Shown here: positions 1 to 10,009 of the stretch, piece by piece | Layout: each line of letters opens with the position of its first letter | Numbering within the stretch: position 1 is the stretch's first letter | Origin: Stomoxys calcitrans | Lineage: Eukaryota; Arthropoda; Insecta; Diptera; Muscidae | DNA length: 64,000 nucleotides | Assembly: GCF_963082655.1 (NCBI RefSeq) | Contig: NC_081552.1 | Location: 5,456,648-5,520,647 of the forward strand | Direction of reading: 5' to 3' | Position numbers and translations under genes: made by a program | The notes under the pieces: model-generated | Seen by the model: only the letters and a program-made list of their open reading frames with translations | What the model was told of the DNA's origin: nothing | Database searches by the model: none

Positions 1-772
1 AGATTTGGATTTCGATCTTTCGATTTAGGGTCTTAGGGCCATAAAAGCCACATTTATTATCCGATTTTGCAGAAATTCAGGACAGAGAGTTGTGTTAGGC
101 CCCTCGACATCCTTCGTAAATTTGGCTCAGATCGGTCCAGGTTTGGATATAGCTGCCATATAGACCGATCCTCCGATTTAGGGTCTAAGGGCCATAAAAG
201 CCACATTTATTATCCGATTTGCTGAAATTTGGGACAGTGAGTTGTGTTAGGCCCTTCGACATCCTTCGTTAATTTGCTCATATCGATCCAGATTTGGTTA
301 TAGCTGCCATATAGACCGATCCCCCAATTTAAGGTCTTAGGCCCATAAAAGGCGCATTTATTGTCCGATGTCGCGGAAATTTGGGACAGTGAGTTAAGTT
401 AAACCTCTTGATATTCTTCTGCATTATGGCCCAAATCGGTCCATCTCGATTTAAAGTCTTGGCCCCATAAAAGGCGGATTTTTAATCCGATGTCACTGAA
501 ATTTGACACAGCGACTTATGCTAGGCTCTTCGACACCTGTGTCGTATATGGTTCAGATCGGTTTATTTTTAGATATTTCTACTAAAAGACCAATATTTTG
601 TTATACACAATTGAACAATGACTCGTACTTATTAGTATTTGGTCCAAATCGGAACATATTTCACTATAACCGCTATGGAACATAAGGTATGCAATTTTCA
701 TAGGATTTTTATGAAATATGGTTTACATATATACCCGAGGTGGTGGGTATCCAAAGTTCGGCCCGGCCGAAC
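1..772 (-). mobile_element. mini-me/DINE-1-like element, subfamily B, cut by the window edge
   Basis: About four decayed copies of a ~153-bp unit run in tandem. Each carries CCATAAAAG, a TCCGAT..CTGAAATTTG block, AGGCCCTTCGACATCC, TCAGATCGGT and ATAGCTGCCATATAGACC. The array ends in GAGGTGGTGGGTAT followed by the palindrome TTCGGCCCGGCCGAA and TTTACTTGTTT, which is the terminus also seen at 59.4 kb. This organisation (internal tandem repeats, a terminal hairpin, an end in CTTGTTT) matches dipteran mini-me/DINE-1 non-autonomous Helentron-type elements; that link is inference. Short ORFs inside it are not genes. Confidence 0.75.
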
Positions 773-1150
773 CTAACGCCTGTTTACTTGTTTTTTGGGT
801 ATTTTTTTACAATGAAGTAACATCCAAAACATTGGGTCTTAGTCGCATTTGTATGTGGAGGTGGTGTGATGGACATTTGCCCTCGTCTGTCGCTGATAGA
901 AGTAAAATGTTCGCTGGGACGCAGGTTTGATTTTGTGGTGTTCTTTTCTTTCTTTGGACATTTTATCTTTCTTACATTATCTCTCTTGAACATATTATCT
1001 TTTAGGTTTGTTTCTTTTGTTTTTTATCCGATTATAGCTTACAACAAACTAGACTTGACTTACAACACAGATTGCATTTGTTTACCTGTTTCCCCATGTT
1101 TGCCAATATTACAGGGGTGTGTTATATCTATGCGTTTGGTTGTGGTTTAA
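773..1150. other. AT-rich DNA, no gene recognised
   Basis: T-rich sequence with short overlapping frames of 60-94 codons and biased composition. I see no domain, splice structure or repeat here. Confidence 0.5.
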
Positions 1151-1235
1151 GCCAGGTGTGTCATAGCTCAGTGGGAGTATATCAGACTAGCATGACCGAG
1201 TATTATAGTTCAAACCCCGGCGTGGGAGAATTTTT
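1151..1235 (+). repeat. tRNA-like sequence, probable SINE head or tRNA pseudogene
   Basis: An almost ideal RNA polymerase III A box (TAGCTCAGTGGGAG, about 1166-1179) is followed by a B-box-like GTTCAAACCCC (about 1213-1223) at tRNA spacing and then a T run. The T stem and acceptor stem do not pair, so this is not a functional tRNA. A tRNA-derived SINE head is the simplest reading. Confidence 0.4.
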
Positions 1236-2149
1236 TTTTATTAAATTTTTTTGTGTGTTTTGTCTTCGTCTTCGTCTATTTATAAGTTGGGTTTTGCCCC
1301 TTAACTCGTTTTATTTTTGCATTCATTTCGTTAGTGGTAAATAAATATTGGAAGACCATCTTCCATCACGGTAAGGCTTCATCAAAGAGAGCATAGCTTT
1401 CAATTATTCTTTTGGTTGTAACATTTGAACCAGTACACAACATAAAATTTCCATACGTTTGACAAAGTTCCGAATCAAATTTAGTGGCTTTAAAAGAGAA
1501 AATAATTAAGCCCATGGACTTTACGAGATATTATTTCAATCAACAAGTGATCTTTGGAAAAAATTAATTGATTGGGATCACATTGATCAACCACTTAGTA
1601 AGTTGTTTTTTTTTTTGCAATTTTTTTCTGAGATCCAAGTGAGAAAATTTTTAAAATTTCGCAGGTGGTGGTTTTCGAAATTGTTTTTTGTCCTTTTTTA
1701 AAAGGATCGACTTCAATTTTATTTGAAGAAATAATCTTTTTTGTCGCTGCTAAAACTCCAATCCTTAACGTGAAAACTGCAAAAATATAAAGTTTGAAAC
1801 TTCCACCGCCTTGTCTCAATAGGTGTGGTACTCCAATTTTTCATGGGGCAAGACAAGTGGACAAGAGTTCGCTAGAGGAATTATTAACCCAACAAAAGCA
1901 CCAGGTAACATCACATTGCCACATAACGTCGGTTCCTTTTTGCGCAGCCTCTAAGAGTGGAGTCTAGATCTGTCGAATCCGGAAGCGGAACCAAAGTGGC
2001 CCAATTCTATCACGAAATACAACAGTTTAATAAATTTTACCTTTAACGTTGGAAAAGTTTCAAGTCTCAGATTTGGTTGGACAGATACCCTTGTGGGAAT
2101 TTCATCAGGAAATATTTTTCTATGATTGTTTTTGTAAATACGTTACAGT
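1236..2149. other. AT-rich DNA, no gene recognised
   Basis: No protein similarity, tandem structure or inverted repeat that I can support. The minus-strand frame at 1595-1819 is lysine/phenylalanine-rich and looks like chance translation of A/T runs. Confidence 0.5.
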
Positions 2150-2540
2150 GGCGAACCTCGTTGAGCTCTATAGGTGAGCAAGCTCGTTCCGGTCCATACG
2201 ACCGATCGCCGCGGGAACTTTATGGCCATTGGTAACTTAAAGGTGCCTATAACTCGCCTTGTCATATCGGGTATCATAGGCACTCTGTACTAAAGCAAGA
2301 GCCCGTGGCATCCGGCCTCTCACTGAGTCTCTCCACTCGATACCGCTGTTTGTACGGGACTGCAGTTGCAGCTACTTCGTAAGGAGCATTTCACTATCGG
2401 CAACCCGTGGGCGCGCTCGGTAGCTCCCAGCTAAGCTTCTCGCGATAATAAAGAATACCACTCAGATTGGAGCTCAAAGTTCCAGCCTGTGTGGTGCTCA
2501 TAGTTATCCCGTGCTGGGGCAGTCTTTTTTGTGTCGCATT
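2150..2540. other. GC-richer island, possible LINE 5' UTR or gene remnant
   Basis: Base composition rises clearly above the flanks, with segments such as CGATCGCCGCGGGAAC, CCCGTGGCATCCGGCC and GGGCGCGCTCGGTAGC. No open frame above 60 codons crosses it. Non-LTR retrotransposon 5' UTRs in flies often have this character, so a truncated LINE leader (read on the minus strand) is plausible, but nothing in the sequence proves it. Confidence 0.25.
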
Positions 2541-3245
2541 ATTGTGACTTCACCGTAAATCTGATTTGAGCCCGGCTATTCTAGTTTTTAATATATTTTT
2601 TTTTGTTCCGTCGTAACATTGCTAAGACTAGAAGGGTTCCAAAAATTTTAAATTATCAAAGAAATTTTATGCACTTTTGAGCTTTGTAAAATACAGATTT
2701 TTTACAAGCCAATTTTTCCCAATATTTTATCTTCATTCGCTAACTTTATGCCAATGAAAACAAGACAGCTTTGGGATTCCTCCTCTCAAGCTAGAATTTA
2801 TAATATGCCTACCTCCTCTGCAGGTTCGCAATTTTTTCCCCTTTAATAAATTTTTTATAGAGTTCGGATGTCAAACTAATGTGAGAAGCTTGTAGGTAAA
2901 CCGTTTTTCTATCAATAGTACATTCACCATATACCACTCTCAACATTTCAAAACGGATAAATCCCGGATTGAAATTCTGGATTCATCCGATGTTGCTCTA
3001 ATTCAAACTGATATATGCGATATGTATGTCCTTAACTGTAACGTAGGCTATATGTGACCGTTGAGACCAATCTCCCAGTTTAATTCTCAGATTTGGTTCA
3101 AGCTTTTTTTGAGTTAAATTAAATTATATTCATGTTGTTATTATTTATCCACTATGGTAATTTTCTCGACATTTCAATACACCTTGTGTAGTTCTGCATA
3201 TAAAAATAGTGACTTAAGAATCTTTATTTTCTACTCTTTTGCATA
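2541..3245. other. AT-rich DNA with a vague trace of subfamily B repeat
   Basis: About 2960-3110 has scattered resemblance to the 153-bp units (ATTCATCCGATGTTGCT, ACCAATCTCCCAGTTT), too decayed to delimit. The rest is unremarkable. Confidence 0.35.
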
Positions 3246-4116
3246 GCTTAGCGCATTAAGATTTCAAACATCTTCACCTGTCCACCATTTGTATACCAAT
3301 TTCGTCATTCCGTTTGGAACACATCGAATATTGATCTGAGACCTAAATTTTGAGAGACTTAAAATTTTGCACGGACACTTCCTATCAGTGTAGGTCAGTT
3401 GGGATTGTAAATGGGCTTTATCGGTCCATATTTCGGTATAGCTGCCATATAAACCGATCTTGGATCTTGACTTCTTCATCCTCTAGAGGCTCTTACTTAT
3501 CCTATTTGGCTGAAATTTAGCATGAAGTATTTTGTTCTAACTTCCAACAACTGTACCACGTATAGTCCAAATCGGTTCATTACCGGATATAGCTCACATA
3601 TAAACCGATCTTGACTTTTTTAGTCGCTAGATGAAGCAATTATTACCCAATTTCGCTGAAGTGGTTTGTTTTGAATTGCAAGAATTGTGTTAAGTTTGTC
3701 GTATATTGGTTCATAATCTGATATAGCTTCAATAGAAACCAATCTCCCGATTATACTTCTTGAGCTTCTAGAAGGCGCAATTCACAAGGACTTCTCCTAT
3801 GATCTTACGTACTAAATATGGTCCGAATCGGTCCATAACCTGATGTAGCTTTCATATAAACAGATCTCCCGATTATATTTTTTGAGCCACTATGGGGCAC
3901 AATTCTTATCCGGTTTGGGTGAAATTTTTCACAATGACTTCTACTTTGGTCTACAACAACTTAATATAGCTCCAGTAGCATAGCAAATCCATCATCATTT
4001 TTTGTTTGTTGTGCCTATAGAGAGTTATCGGACAAAGAACTTGACAAATGCGGTCCATGGTGGGGGGAATATAAGATTCGGCCCGGCTGAACTTAGCACT
4101 CTTATTTTCCTACTTA
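3246..4116 (-). mobile_element. mini-me-like element, minus orientation, decayed
   Basis: It begins with TTCGTCATTCCGTTTGGAACAC, the reverse complement of the family tail. It then runs through units carrying ATAGCTGCCATATAAACCGATC and GGCTGAAATTTAGCATGAAG. It ends in GGTCCATGGTGGGGGG, ATATAAGATTCGGCC and a terminal hairpin TTCGGCCCGGCTGAA with one mismatch. The (GTCY)n block between tail and first unit is missing, so this copy is internally deleted. Confidence 0.7.
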
Positions 4117-4995
4117 TAAAATACTACCAGAAAATCTAGAGATGGGCAACATATTTTTTGATTTTCTGCACTTTTTTCCCTATATTTGGGAACGTAAAAT
4201 GGGGTTATTTTTATTTGAACATTAAAAATAAGCCATATCTCCATTAGTGCATACACATATAACCGTTGATGTTACTCTCGCATTTTGTTTTATGGCATGA
4301 TTTAATATGCGGCGCAACATAAAATCCATTTGCAGAGCTGTAATAAAGTCATCACGGCTGTCTGTATAACAAAGCGTTATTTCATTTGTTGCTTGCTTTA
4401 TTTCACTTCGTGTTATATATTCATCATAATTTGCTTGGTTTTTATTTCAATTATCATCACACATAAACTAAATAACTCCGAGCTAAGGCAAACACAGCAT
4501 GTCTTTCCCATCACACCACACCAAGACTATTGAAAATGTGTTGCCTACAATAATCTCCATGTGTTTGTTTCAGCCAAAGTGTAATAGCCTGCAGCATTTG
4601 TGATTGTGCGAGAAATTGTTCGCGTAGCACCACAAGCGTGCTGTAAAAAGAGGACACCTAGGGCAAACGCCGCCTGAGATCTCTGAAGGGAGCCTCTGCA
4701 TTATATTTTCTATTTAGGAGTAGAATAGTGGAGGCATTATGTGCGGAGGTTTTATGGGTGTATAGAAAAAAGATCTAAAAAAAAAACAAACTGAGGTGGT
4801 TTAGAACAGAAATATTCTCCGAACACTGTGACTGCAGCACCAAAGAAAACAAACAATACAAGTATCAAAAGGGCCACAGATGTTGTATGTTGTCATACGG
4901 GTATAAACACGTGTATAACTTAAAGTTATGTTTAATTTGGTTGCATGAACATTGGGTTTTTTCGAGTAACTTTTTGGACACAATCGACCAAATGA
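4117..4995. other. AT-rich DNA, no gene recognised
   Basis: Contains a GC-richer stretch at about 4610-4700 that I cannot assign. No domain or repeat is supported. Confidence 0.45.
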
Positions 4996-5007
4996 ATGCG
5001 AACGTTT

Positions 5008-5923
5008 TTATACCCACCACCATAGGACGGGGGTATGCAAACCTAGTCATTCCGTTTGTAACACCTCGAAATATTGATTTAGGACCCCATAAAGTGTATA
5101 TATTCTTGATCGTCTCGACATTCTGAGTCGATCTAGCCATGTCCGTCTGTCGAAATCACGATAGCGGTCGAACGCGTAGAGCTAGCCGCTTGAAATTTTA
5201 CACAGGTACTCATTCTTGATGATGATGGGCCATAATGGTTCAGATTTGGATATAGCTCCCATACAAAACGATCTCCCGATTTGACTGCTTGAGCCCCTGG
5301 ATGCCTCAGTTTTCATTCGATTTGGCTGAAAATTTACTTCCAACAATTGTGCCAAGTTCCGTCCAAATCGGTTAAGAGCCTGATATAGCTCCCATATAAC
5401 GCGATCTCCCCATTTAACTTCTTGAGCCCCTGGAAGCTGCAATTTTTGCCCAATTTGGCTGAAATTTTGCACATAAGGTTCTGTTATAACTTTTAACAAT
5501 TGTGCCAAGTACGGTTTAAATCGCTCAAGAACCTGATAAAGCTCCCATATAAACCGATCTCCCAAATTGACTTCTAGAGTCCTTAGAAGCCTTAGTTTTC
5601 ATCCGATTTGGCTGAAATTTTGCATATAGTGTTTTGTTATGACTTCGAAAAACTGTGCCAAGTACGGTTTAAATCTGTTCGTAACGTGATATAGCTCCCA
5701 TATAAACAGATCTCCCGATTTGACTTCTTGAGCCCGTGGAAGCCGCAATTTTTGTCCGATTTGACTGACATTTTGCACATAGTGTTCTATTATGACAATT
5801 GTGCCAAGTACGGTCCAAATTGGTCAAGAGCTTGATATAGCTCCCATGTAAACCGGTCTATCGATTACACTTGTTTGGTTCCTAGAGCTTTAATTTGTGC
5901 TGGTTTGACAGAAGTTTGGCATG
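5008..5923 (-). mobile_element. mini-me-like element interrupted by a mariner fold-back
   Basis: The tail complement ATACCCACCACCATAGGACGG is followed by the conserved core CCATAAAGTGTATATATTCTTG and GATCTAGCCATGTCCGTCTG (a short GTCY tract). At least four ~150-bp units with ATAGCTCCCATATAAACCGATC follow. The array is interrupted at the TA at 5924-5925 by the next feature, and its terminal hairpin end is not visible beyond the insertion. Confidence 0.75.
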
Positions 5924-5925
5924 TA

Positions 5926-6532
5926 AAGGGTGATTTTTTTGAGGTTAGGATTTTCATGCATTAGTATTTGACAGATCACGTGGGATTTCAGACATGGTGT
6001 CAAAGAGAAAGATGCTCAGTATGCTTTGACATTTCATCATGAATAGACTTACTAACGAGCAACGCTTGCAAATCATTGAATTTTATTACCAAAATCAGTG
6101 TTCGGTTCGAAATGTGTTCAAATTTTGACAAATTTTGTTCAGCGATGAGGCTCATTTCTGGTTGAATGGCTACGTAAATAAGCAAAATTGCCGCATTTGG
6201 AGTGAAGAGCAACCAGAAGCCGTTCAAAAACTGCCCATGCATCCCGAAAAATGCACTGTTTGGTGTGGTTTGTACGCTGGTGGAATCATTGGACCGTATT
6301 TTTTCAAAGATGCTGTTGGACGCAACGTTACGGTGAATGAACACATTTCGAACCGAACACTGATTTTGGTAATAAAATTCAATGATTTGCAAGCGTTGCT
6401 CGTTAGTAAGTCTATTCATGATGAAATGTCAAAGCATACTGAGCATCTTTCTCTTTGACACCATGTCTGAAATCCCACTTGATCTGTCAAATACTAATGC
6501 ATGAAAATCCTAACCTCAAAAAAATCACCCTT
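5926..6532 (+). mobile_element. mariner-family fold-back element with 195-bp inverted arms
   Basis: Arms at 5926-6120 and 6338-6532 are near-perfect inverted copies, flanked by TA (5924-5925 and 6533-6534), the target duplication of Tc1/mariner elements. Each arm holds the terminal repeat (AAGGGTGATTTTTTTGAGG) and also the transposase start codon region, so the amino-terminal codons MNRLTNEQRLQIIEF appear on both strands (ATG at 6039 plus; mirrored on minus near 6419). The centre is a fragment of the catalytic domain. The true 3' end has therefore been replaced by an inverted copy of the 5' end. The element cannot encode transposase. Confidence 0.9.
6129..6337 (+). pseudogene. mariner transposase, catalytic-core fragment
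   Basis: This is the only non-repeated part of the fold-back element. It reads LFSDEAHFWLNGYVNKQNC and then a block with PMHPEKCTVWCGLYAGGII, typical of Tc1/mariner (IS630) DDE/D transposases. The first catalytic Asp is the D of SDEAHF (about 6144-6146). The second and third catalytic acids and everything downstream are absent, and the 5' junction omits most of the DNA-binding domain. The reading frame runs on into the inverted arm, so the ORF end there has no biological meaning. The related copy at 13.2 kb retains the missing catalytic middle. Confidence 0.85.
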
Positions 6533-6599
6533 TAAAATAAAATAATGCCCTTCAACAAAATTTATTTTGTTTAAATTTTTAGCATAATCCATGGTGGTG

Positions 6600-7400
6600 G
6601 GTTCCCAATGATCTCGTGGTGAAAATAGGGTACTAAATTTGTTGATATCTGAAGGGGAGAAGAACCCTCCCCCTTACCCTAATATTCAAAAACGCCAGAT
6701 CTCGGAGATGGTTGGTGCGATGTAAGCGAAATTTTGTGTGCTCTCTTATAGTAACCTAAAAACCAAAAATTTGGTGTCCAAATTTCGAATGGGGTACCAA
6801 ATATGTATATAGACCAATCACGCTAATATGGGACTCAAATGAACGTATCTGATATCCAAGTGTTTGGAGGAACACCCAACCCTCAAAACACCCCCAAATT
6901 GGACTTACGTACTGACCATGGCAATATGGGTCTTAAATAAAAGGTATTTGAGTGTCGAATACTAATCTGATATTCAAATGTGGGACCAAGTATTTGGGGG
7001 CCGTCACTTCCCAAAAACATCCCCCAAAGAGGACAAGTTAGCAATATGGGGCTCAAATGAATGGTCTTTGGGAGTAAAGCACGAATCTGATATCAATATT
7101 CGGGAAAAGTGTCTATGGGGCCACTCCACCCCCATAGCACCACCCAAATAGGAAGTATTTGCTGAACATTGCAATATGGGACTCAAATAAAAGTTATTTT
7201 AGAGTAGAACACGATTCTGATATATATTTTCAAGGCCAAGACACTGAGTGGTCGCCCCAACCTCCAAAACACCCCCAAAGCGGTCATGTTTGCCGACTAT
7301 GGAAAACGCCCACTTTCGGGTCCAATTTCCTGGGGCTGTATCCCTATCCCAAAATACCCCACAAACAGCAATTATTTACTGGCCATCGTACTAAGTTTGT
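6600..7400. repeat. ~130-bp-unit tandem repeat, family L copy 1
   Basis: Units carry CAATATGGGACTCAAATGAA, a GTATTTGRGAGT block, CACGAATCTGATATC and GGGACCAAGTGTTTGGGG with CACCCCCAAA. The opening (CCTCCCCCTTACCCTAAT, AACGCCAGATCTCGGAGATG) is the same as in the copy at 54.4 kb. It is an unclassified interspersed element with an internal array. I know it only as a common muscid-type repeat, and its superfamily is unclear. Confidence 0.7.
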
Positions 7401-7998
7401 GTTTCACAGTGAAAATTAATACTTTTTACGATTACTTTTTTAAGATAATAGATTTTGAATCAAAAAGGCTTTCTGATTTCATTCATTAGGGCATTCCCAT
7501 TATTTATGATAAAATTTTAATAAAAGTGCTATGTTATCAGTGATATTTTTGTAGTTGTTAAATAAAATTTTTTAAACTTTCAATTTGACTCGTCGAATTT
7601 TATTAAAGATTTACGTACAGAAGGAAATGATTATTCGGAAAATCTTTTGATTGTAAATTGATATTTCACTGTGCTCAAATCTACGGTCAAAATGTCTTAG
7701 AAAAAATTTTGTTTTTCGGAACAATTTATATAAAAAAAGTTTTGGCAAGAAATTTCCATGAATATTTTGGGTTAAAAAAACTTTTAATAACTTTTCGTTT
7801 AAAAAAATCACAGAAATCTTATCTTTTGAAAGAATTACATTACGATTCGGTCTCTAAAAAAATTGCATTAACCCATTAACGACCCAAGAATAGAGCTGCC
7901 TTAGAAAAATTCTTGCTCGGGTTAGGAAAGTGGTAGCGTAGTGAAGTATGGATAAGCGTAAAATGGATGACTGAAACCAGTTACAACAATTTTTCCCG
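7401..7998. other. AT-rich DNA, no gene recognised
   Basis: Overlapping frames at 7611-7879 on both strands are composed of F, L, I and K codons and show no motif. Confidence 0.5.
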
Positions 7999-8390
7999 TC
8001 TCCCAGATATGTAAATCAGTGTAATGAAGCAGAAATGAAAAAAAAGGCAGGTTCTAGTGTTCAGTGTGACAGTGTTTAAGGTTTATTGTGGAAGGCAGCA
8101 GTTTACCAGTTCAAATGTTTAGGCGCAAGTGAGTTTAAAATACAAAGCGTCAGGCACACATACTGACATAAACACAATTAACAATTAGTCTAAGTTTAAT
8201 TCAGCAAAGAAAGGGACAACATGTTAACTTAAAGTGAGTAAAGCTTTCTTTATGTGACAAAAAAGGCTTTAAGGTGACCGCTTTGTCATATTAATGGTAT
8301 CTAAGAATTCATTTGATAAAGTATTTCAATAAGTTCATATCTCAATTTCTAAAGTTCAATAATTTGTGAACGGAGTTCAACATGCCGCCT
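7999..8390. repeat. direct repeat, long copy (partner at 8803-8905)
   Basis: Starts CTCCCAGATATGTAAATCAG and ends AATTTCTAAAGTTCAATAAT, GGAGTTCAACA. The partner copy carries the same two ends but lacks the ~290 bp between them. The pair brackets a ~410-bp interval that contains the small ORF below. Confidence 0.75.
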
Positions 8391-8513
8391 CCCTTGCAGC
8401 ATTGCAATTTAATATGTGTAAGCTTCGGATATAATCCAACCGAAGATGATACTTTGGGCTATGGGCGTCGTCCAGATGATGAGTTTTGGGAACTTGGTGG
8501 CTTTGAGTTGTAG
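8382..8513 (+). CDS. small orphan ORF of 43 codons, function unknown
   Basis: The ATG at 8382 sits in a fly-like initiation context (TTCAACATG). The frame encodes a short peptide with an acidic, aromatic carboxy-terminal part (GYGRRPDDEFWELGGFEL) and stops at TAG 8511-8513. I do not recognise it. The 5' flank is the long direct-repeat copy, which might have served as a leader. A minus-strand frame (8377-8664, 95 codons) overlaps it, and I cannot decide which, if either, is coding. Chance is the leading alternative because of the length. Confidence 0.2.
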   Translation: MPPPLQHCNLICVSFGYNPTEDDTLGYGRRPDDEFWELGGFEL

Positions 8514-8802
8514 CTTTGGCGTGAAGAGTGGTTCTTGTTATGCTGGTTAACTTTATTCTTGTTATCGTCCGCATGCAGCATGGTGTGGTGGTTGTTAATA
8601 CAGACCAATCATGTTTTCCGGGAAGGGCACTAATCACGAGTATGGGCCGAGCAAAGACATCCATTTTGTAAAATTTAAGGCAATTTTTCAGTGTATGTCT
8701 TTGTATTTTTCAGTGTATCCATAGGTCACTGTTTCATATCCGGTTCGAAGGACCATGTTGGGGTAATTTCTCAAGCTGGAATGGACTGTATTTTAAATAC
8801 GG

Positions 8803-8905
8803 CTCCCAGATATGTAAATCAGTGTAATGAAGCAGAAATGAAAAAAGGCAGGTTTTAGTGTTTAATTTCTAAAGTTCAAAAATTTGTGGAACGTAGTTCA
8901 ACACA
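8803..8905. repeat. direct repeat, internally deleted copy
   Basis: Repeats CTCCCAGATATGTAAATCAG...GGCAGGTTTTAGTGTT and then jumps to AATTTCTAAAGTTCAAAAAT and GTAGTTCAACAC, skipping about 290 bp present in the copy at 7999. Confidence 0.75.
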
Positions 8906-9095
8906 AACGAAGAAATGTCTCAAAGTGAGTGAGATTTCTAGAATCCGTTTTAATCTCTTTTGCATTTGATGGTTTCAATATTAAAAATAAGTTTTTGGCA
9001 CTAATCCAAATTTGATTTTTTGATGGTTTTATGCCTAAATCATTAAATCCAGCTTTCTCGCTAAATCGACATAAAATATTTAGAAAGTTCGGCAT

Positions 9096-9113
9096 CCCCC
9101 CCCCCCCCCCCCC
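9096..9113 (+). repeat. homopolymer of 18 C
   Basis: An uninterrupted C run directly precedes TGGCTACGTCCCTGG and a family L remnant. Runs of this kind are often the ragged edge of a retroelement or a sequencing-difficult site. Confidence 0.9.
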
Positions 9114-9465
9114 TGGCTACGTCCCTGGTCTGAGGGACCACCTCAACCCCGAAAACTCCCCTAAATCGGATATCATGAGAATATCGGGCTGAAATAAAGT
9201 CTTTTAAGAATGGAGTACATCTAACATCCAAAGGTAAATGACATTAAACCCTCCGAGTGAATTCATAGTCCACCAAATATTATTTAGGATTCAGTATTGT
9301 TATACTGTTAATCAAGCGATATACATATACTATTTTCGTAACATAGTATTTCACTAAAAGCTCTTAAATTGTCGAAAATAAATATTCAAAGGATTATTTC
9401 GTTCCACATAAAGTAAAAGAAGGCGCAGCGGAGCGGGCCCGGTACAGCTATTTGTTTATATAACA
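9114..9465. repeat. family L remnant, 3' part
   Basis: ACCACCTCAACCCCGAAAAC, ATATCGGGCTGAAATAAAG and GAGTACATCTAACATCCAAA correspond to the end of the copy at 56.1 kb. GTTAATCAAGCGATATACAT is shared with 56.27 kb. The terminus GAAGGCGCAGCGGAGCGGG.CCCGGTACAGCTA recurs in diverged form at 40.98 kb and marks one end of the family. Confidence 0.65.
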
Positions 9466-9509
9466 GCGATAAGGTGAGCATGACAACTTATGACGCTGAA
9501 CATATCACC

Positions 9510-9715
9510 AACATTTTAGAGTTGGGGTTATGCCTTCACATATAATGGCGACTTTCATTTAGTCTTAAGACATTAAAAAACTCTACACAGAGGTGTTGCT
9601 CAGAAGTAGTCCTGACTTAGTGGCACAGGAGTTAAAAACTGAATCGGATAGCTGCATTTGAATGGAATGTTAATGGGCAAATTTGCATTTGTCTATTTAT
9701 AAAAACAGCAAAACT
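9510..9715 (+). repeat. decayed tRNA-derived SINE body
   Basis: The tail TGAATGGAATGTTAATGGGCAAATTTGCATTTG resembles the 3' part of the SINE at 25.55 kb (ATAGAATGTTCATGTAGAAA, TTTGCATTTG). CTCTACACAGAGGTGTTGCTC resembles its central block. No tRNA head is left. Confidence 0.4.
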
Positions 9716-9806
9716 TTTCATGGTAGCCGGCTTGAAGAGCTCAATCTAGTGATTGAGTGAGGACCTAGTAATCCCACCAACTACACGCAATATGTTTCCC
9801 CTTTCC

Positions 9807-9845
9807 CGGTGAGCAATCTCACAACCATTGCAAGATTGCTCACCG
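9807..9845. other. perfect 13-bp hairpin
   Basis: CGGTGAGCAATCT (9807-9819) and its exact reverse complement (9833-9845) are separated by 13 nt. It is not part of any repeat I can see in the window. Confidence 0.9.
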
Positions 9846-10009
9846 AAGTTCACATCATAAGTGTTTGCAATTTTCTCCAAAATAAAGCCGACTGGATAAT
9901 GGACTTACAGCCAGGATACGAGTATGCGCTATAATATATACCACATGTCGCAAACATTTCCTTTTGACCTTGTATTTGTGCCAATACATCAAATCTTTAT
10001 ATTATACAA

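Noticed and set aside
1151..1235. Functional tRNA gene
   Set aside because: Pol III boxes are good but the T stem and acceptor stem do not pair.
5182..5565. 127-codon frame with internal repeats resembling a repeat protein
   Set aside because: It translates the ~150-bp units of a mini-me array; similar frames occur in every such array.
7999..8905. LTR retrotransposon
   Set aside because: The direct repeats lack TG..CA ends, a primer-binding site and any gag/pol sequence between them.
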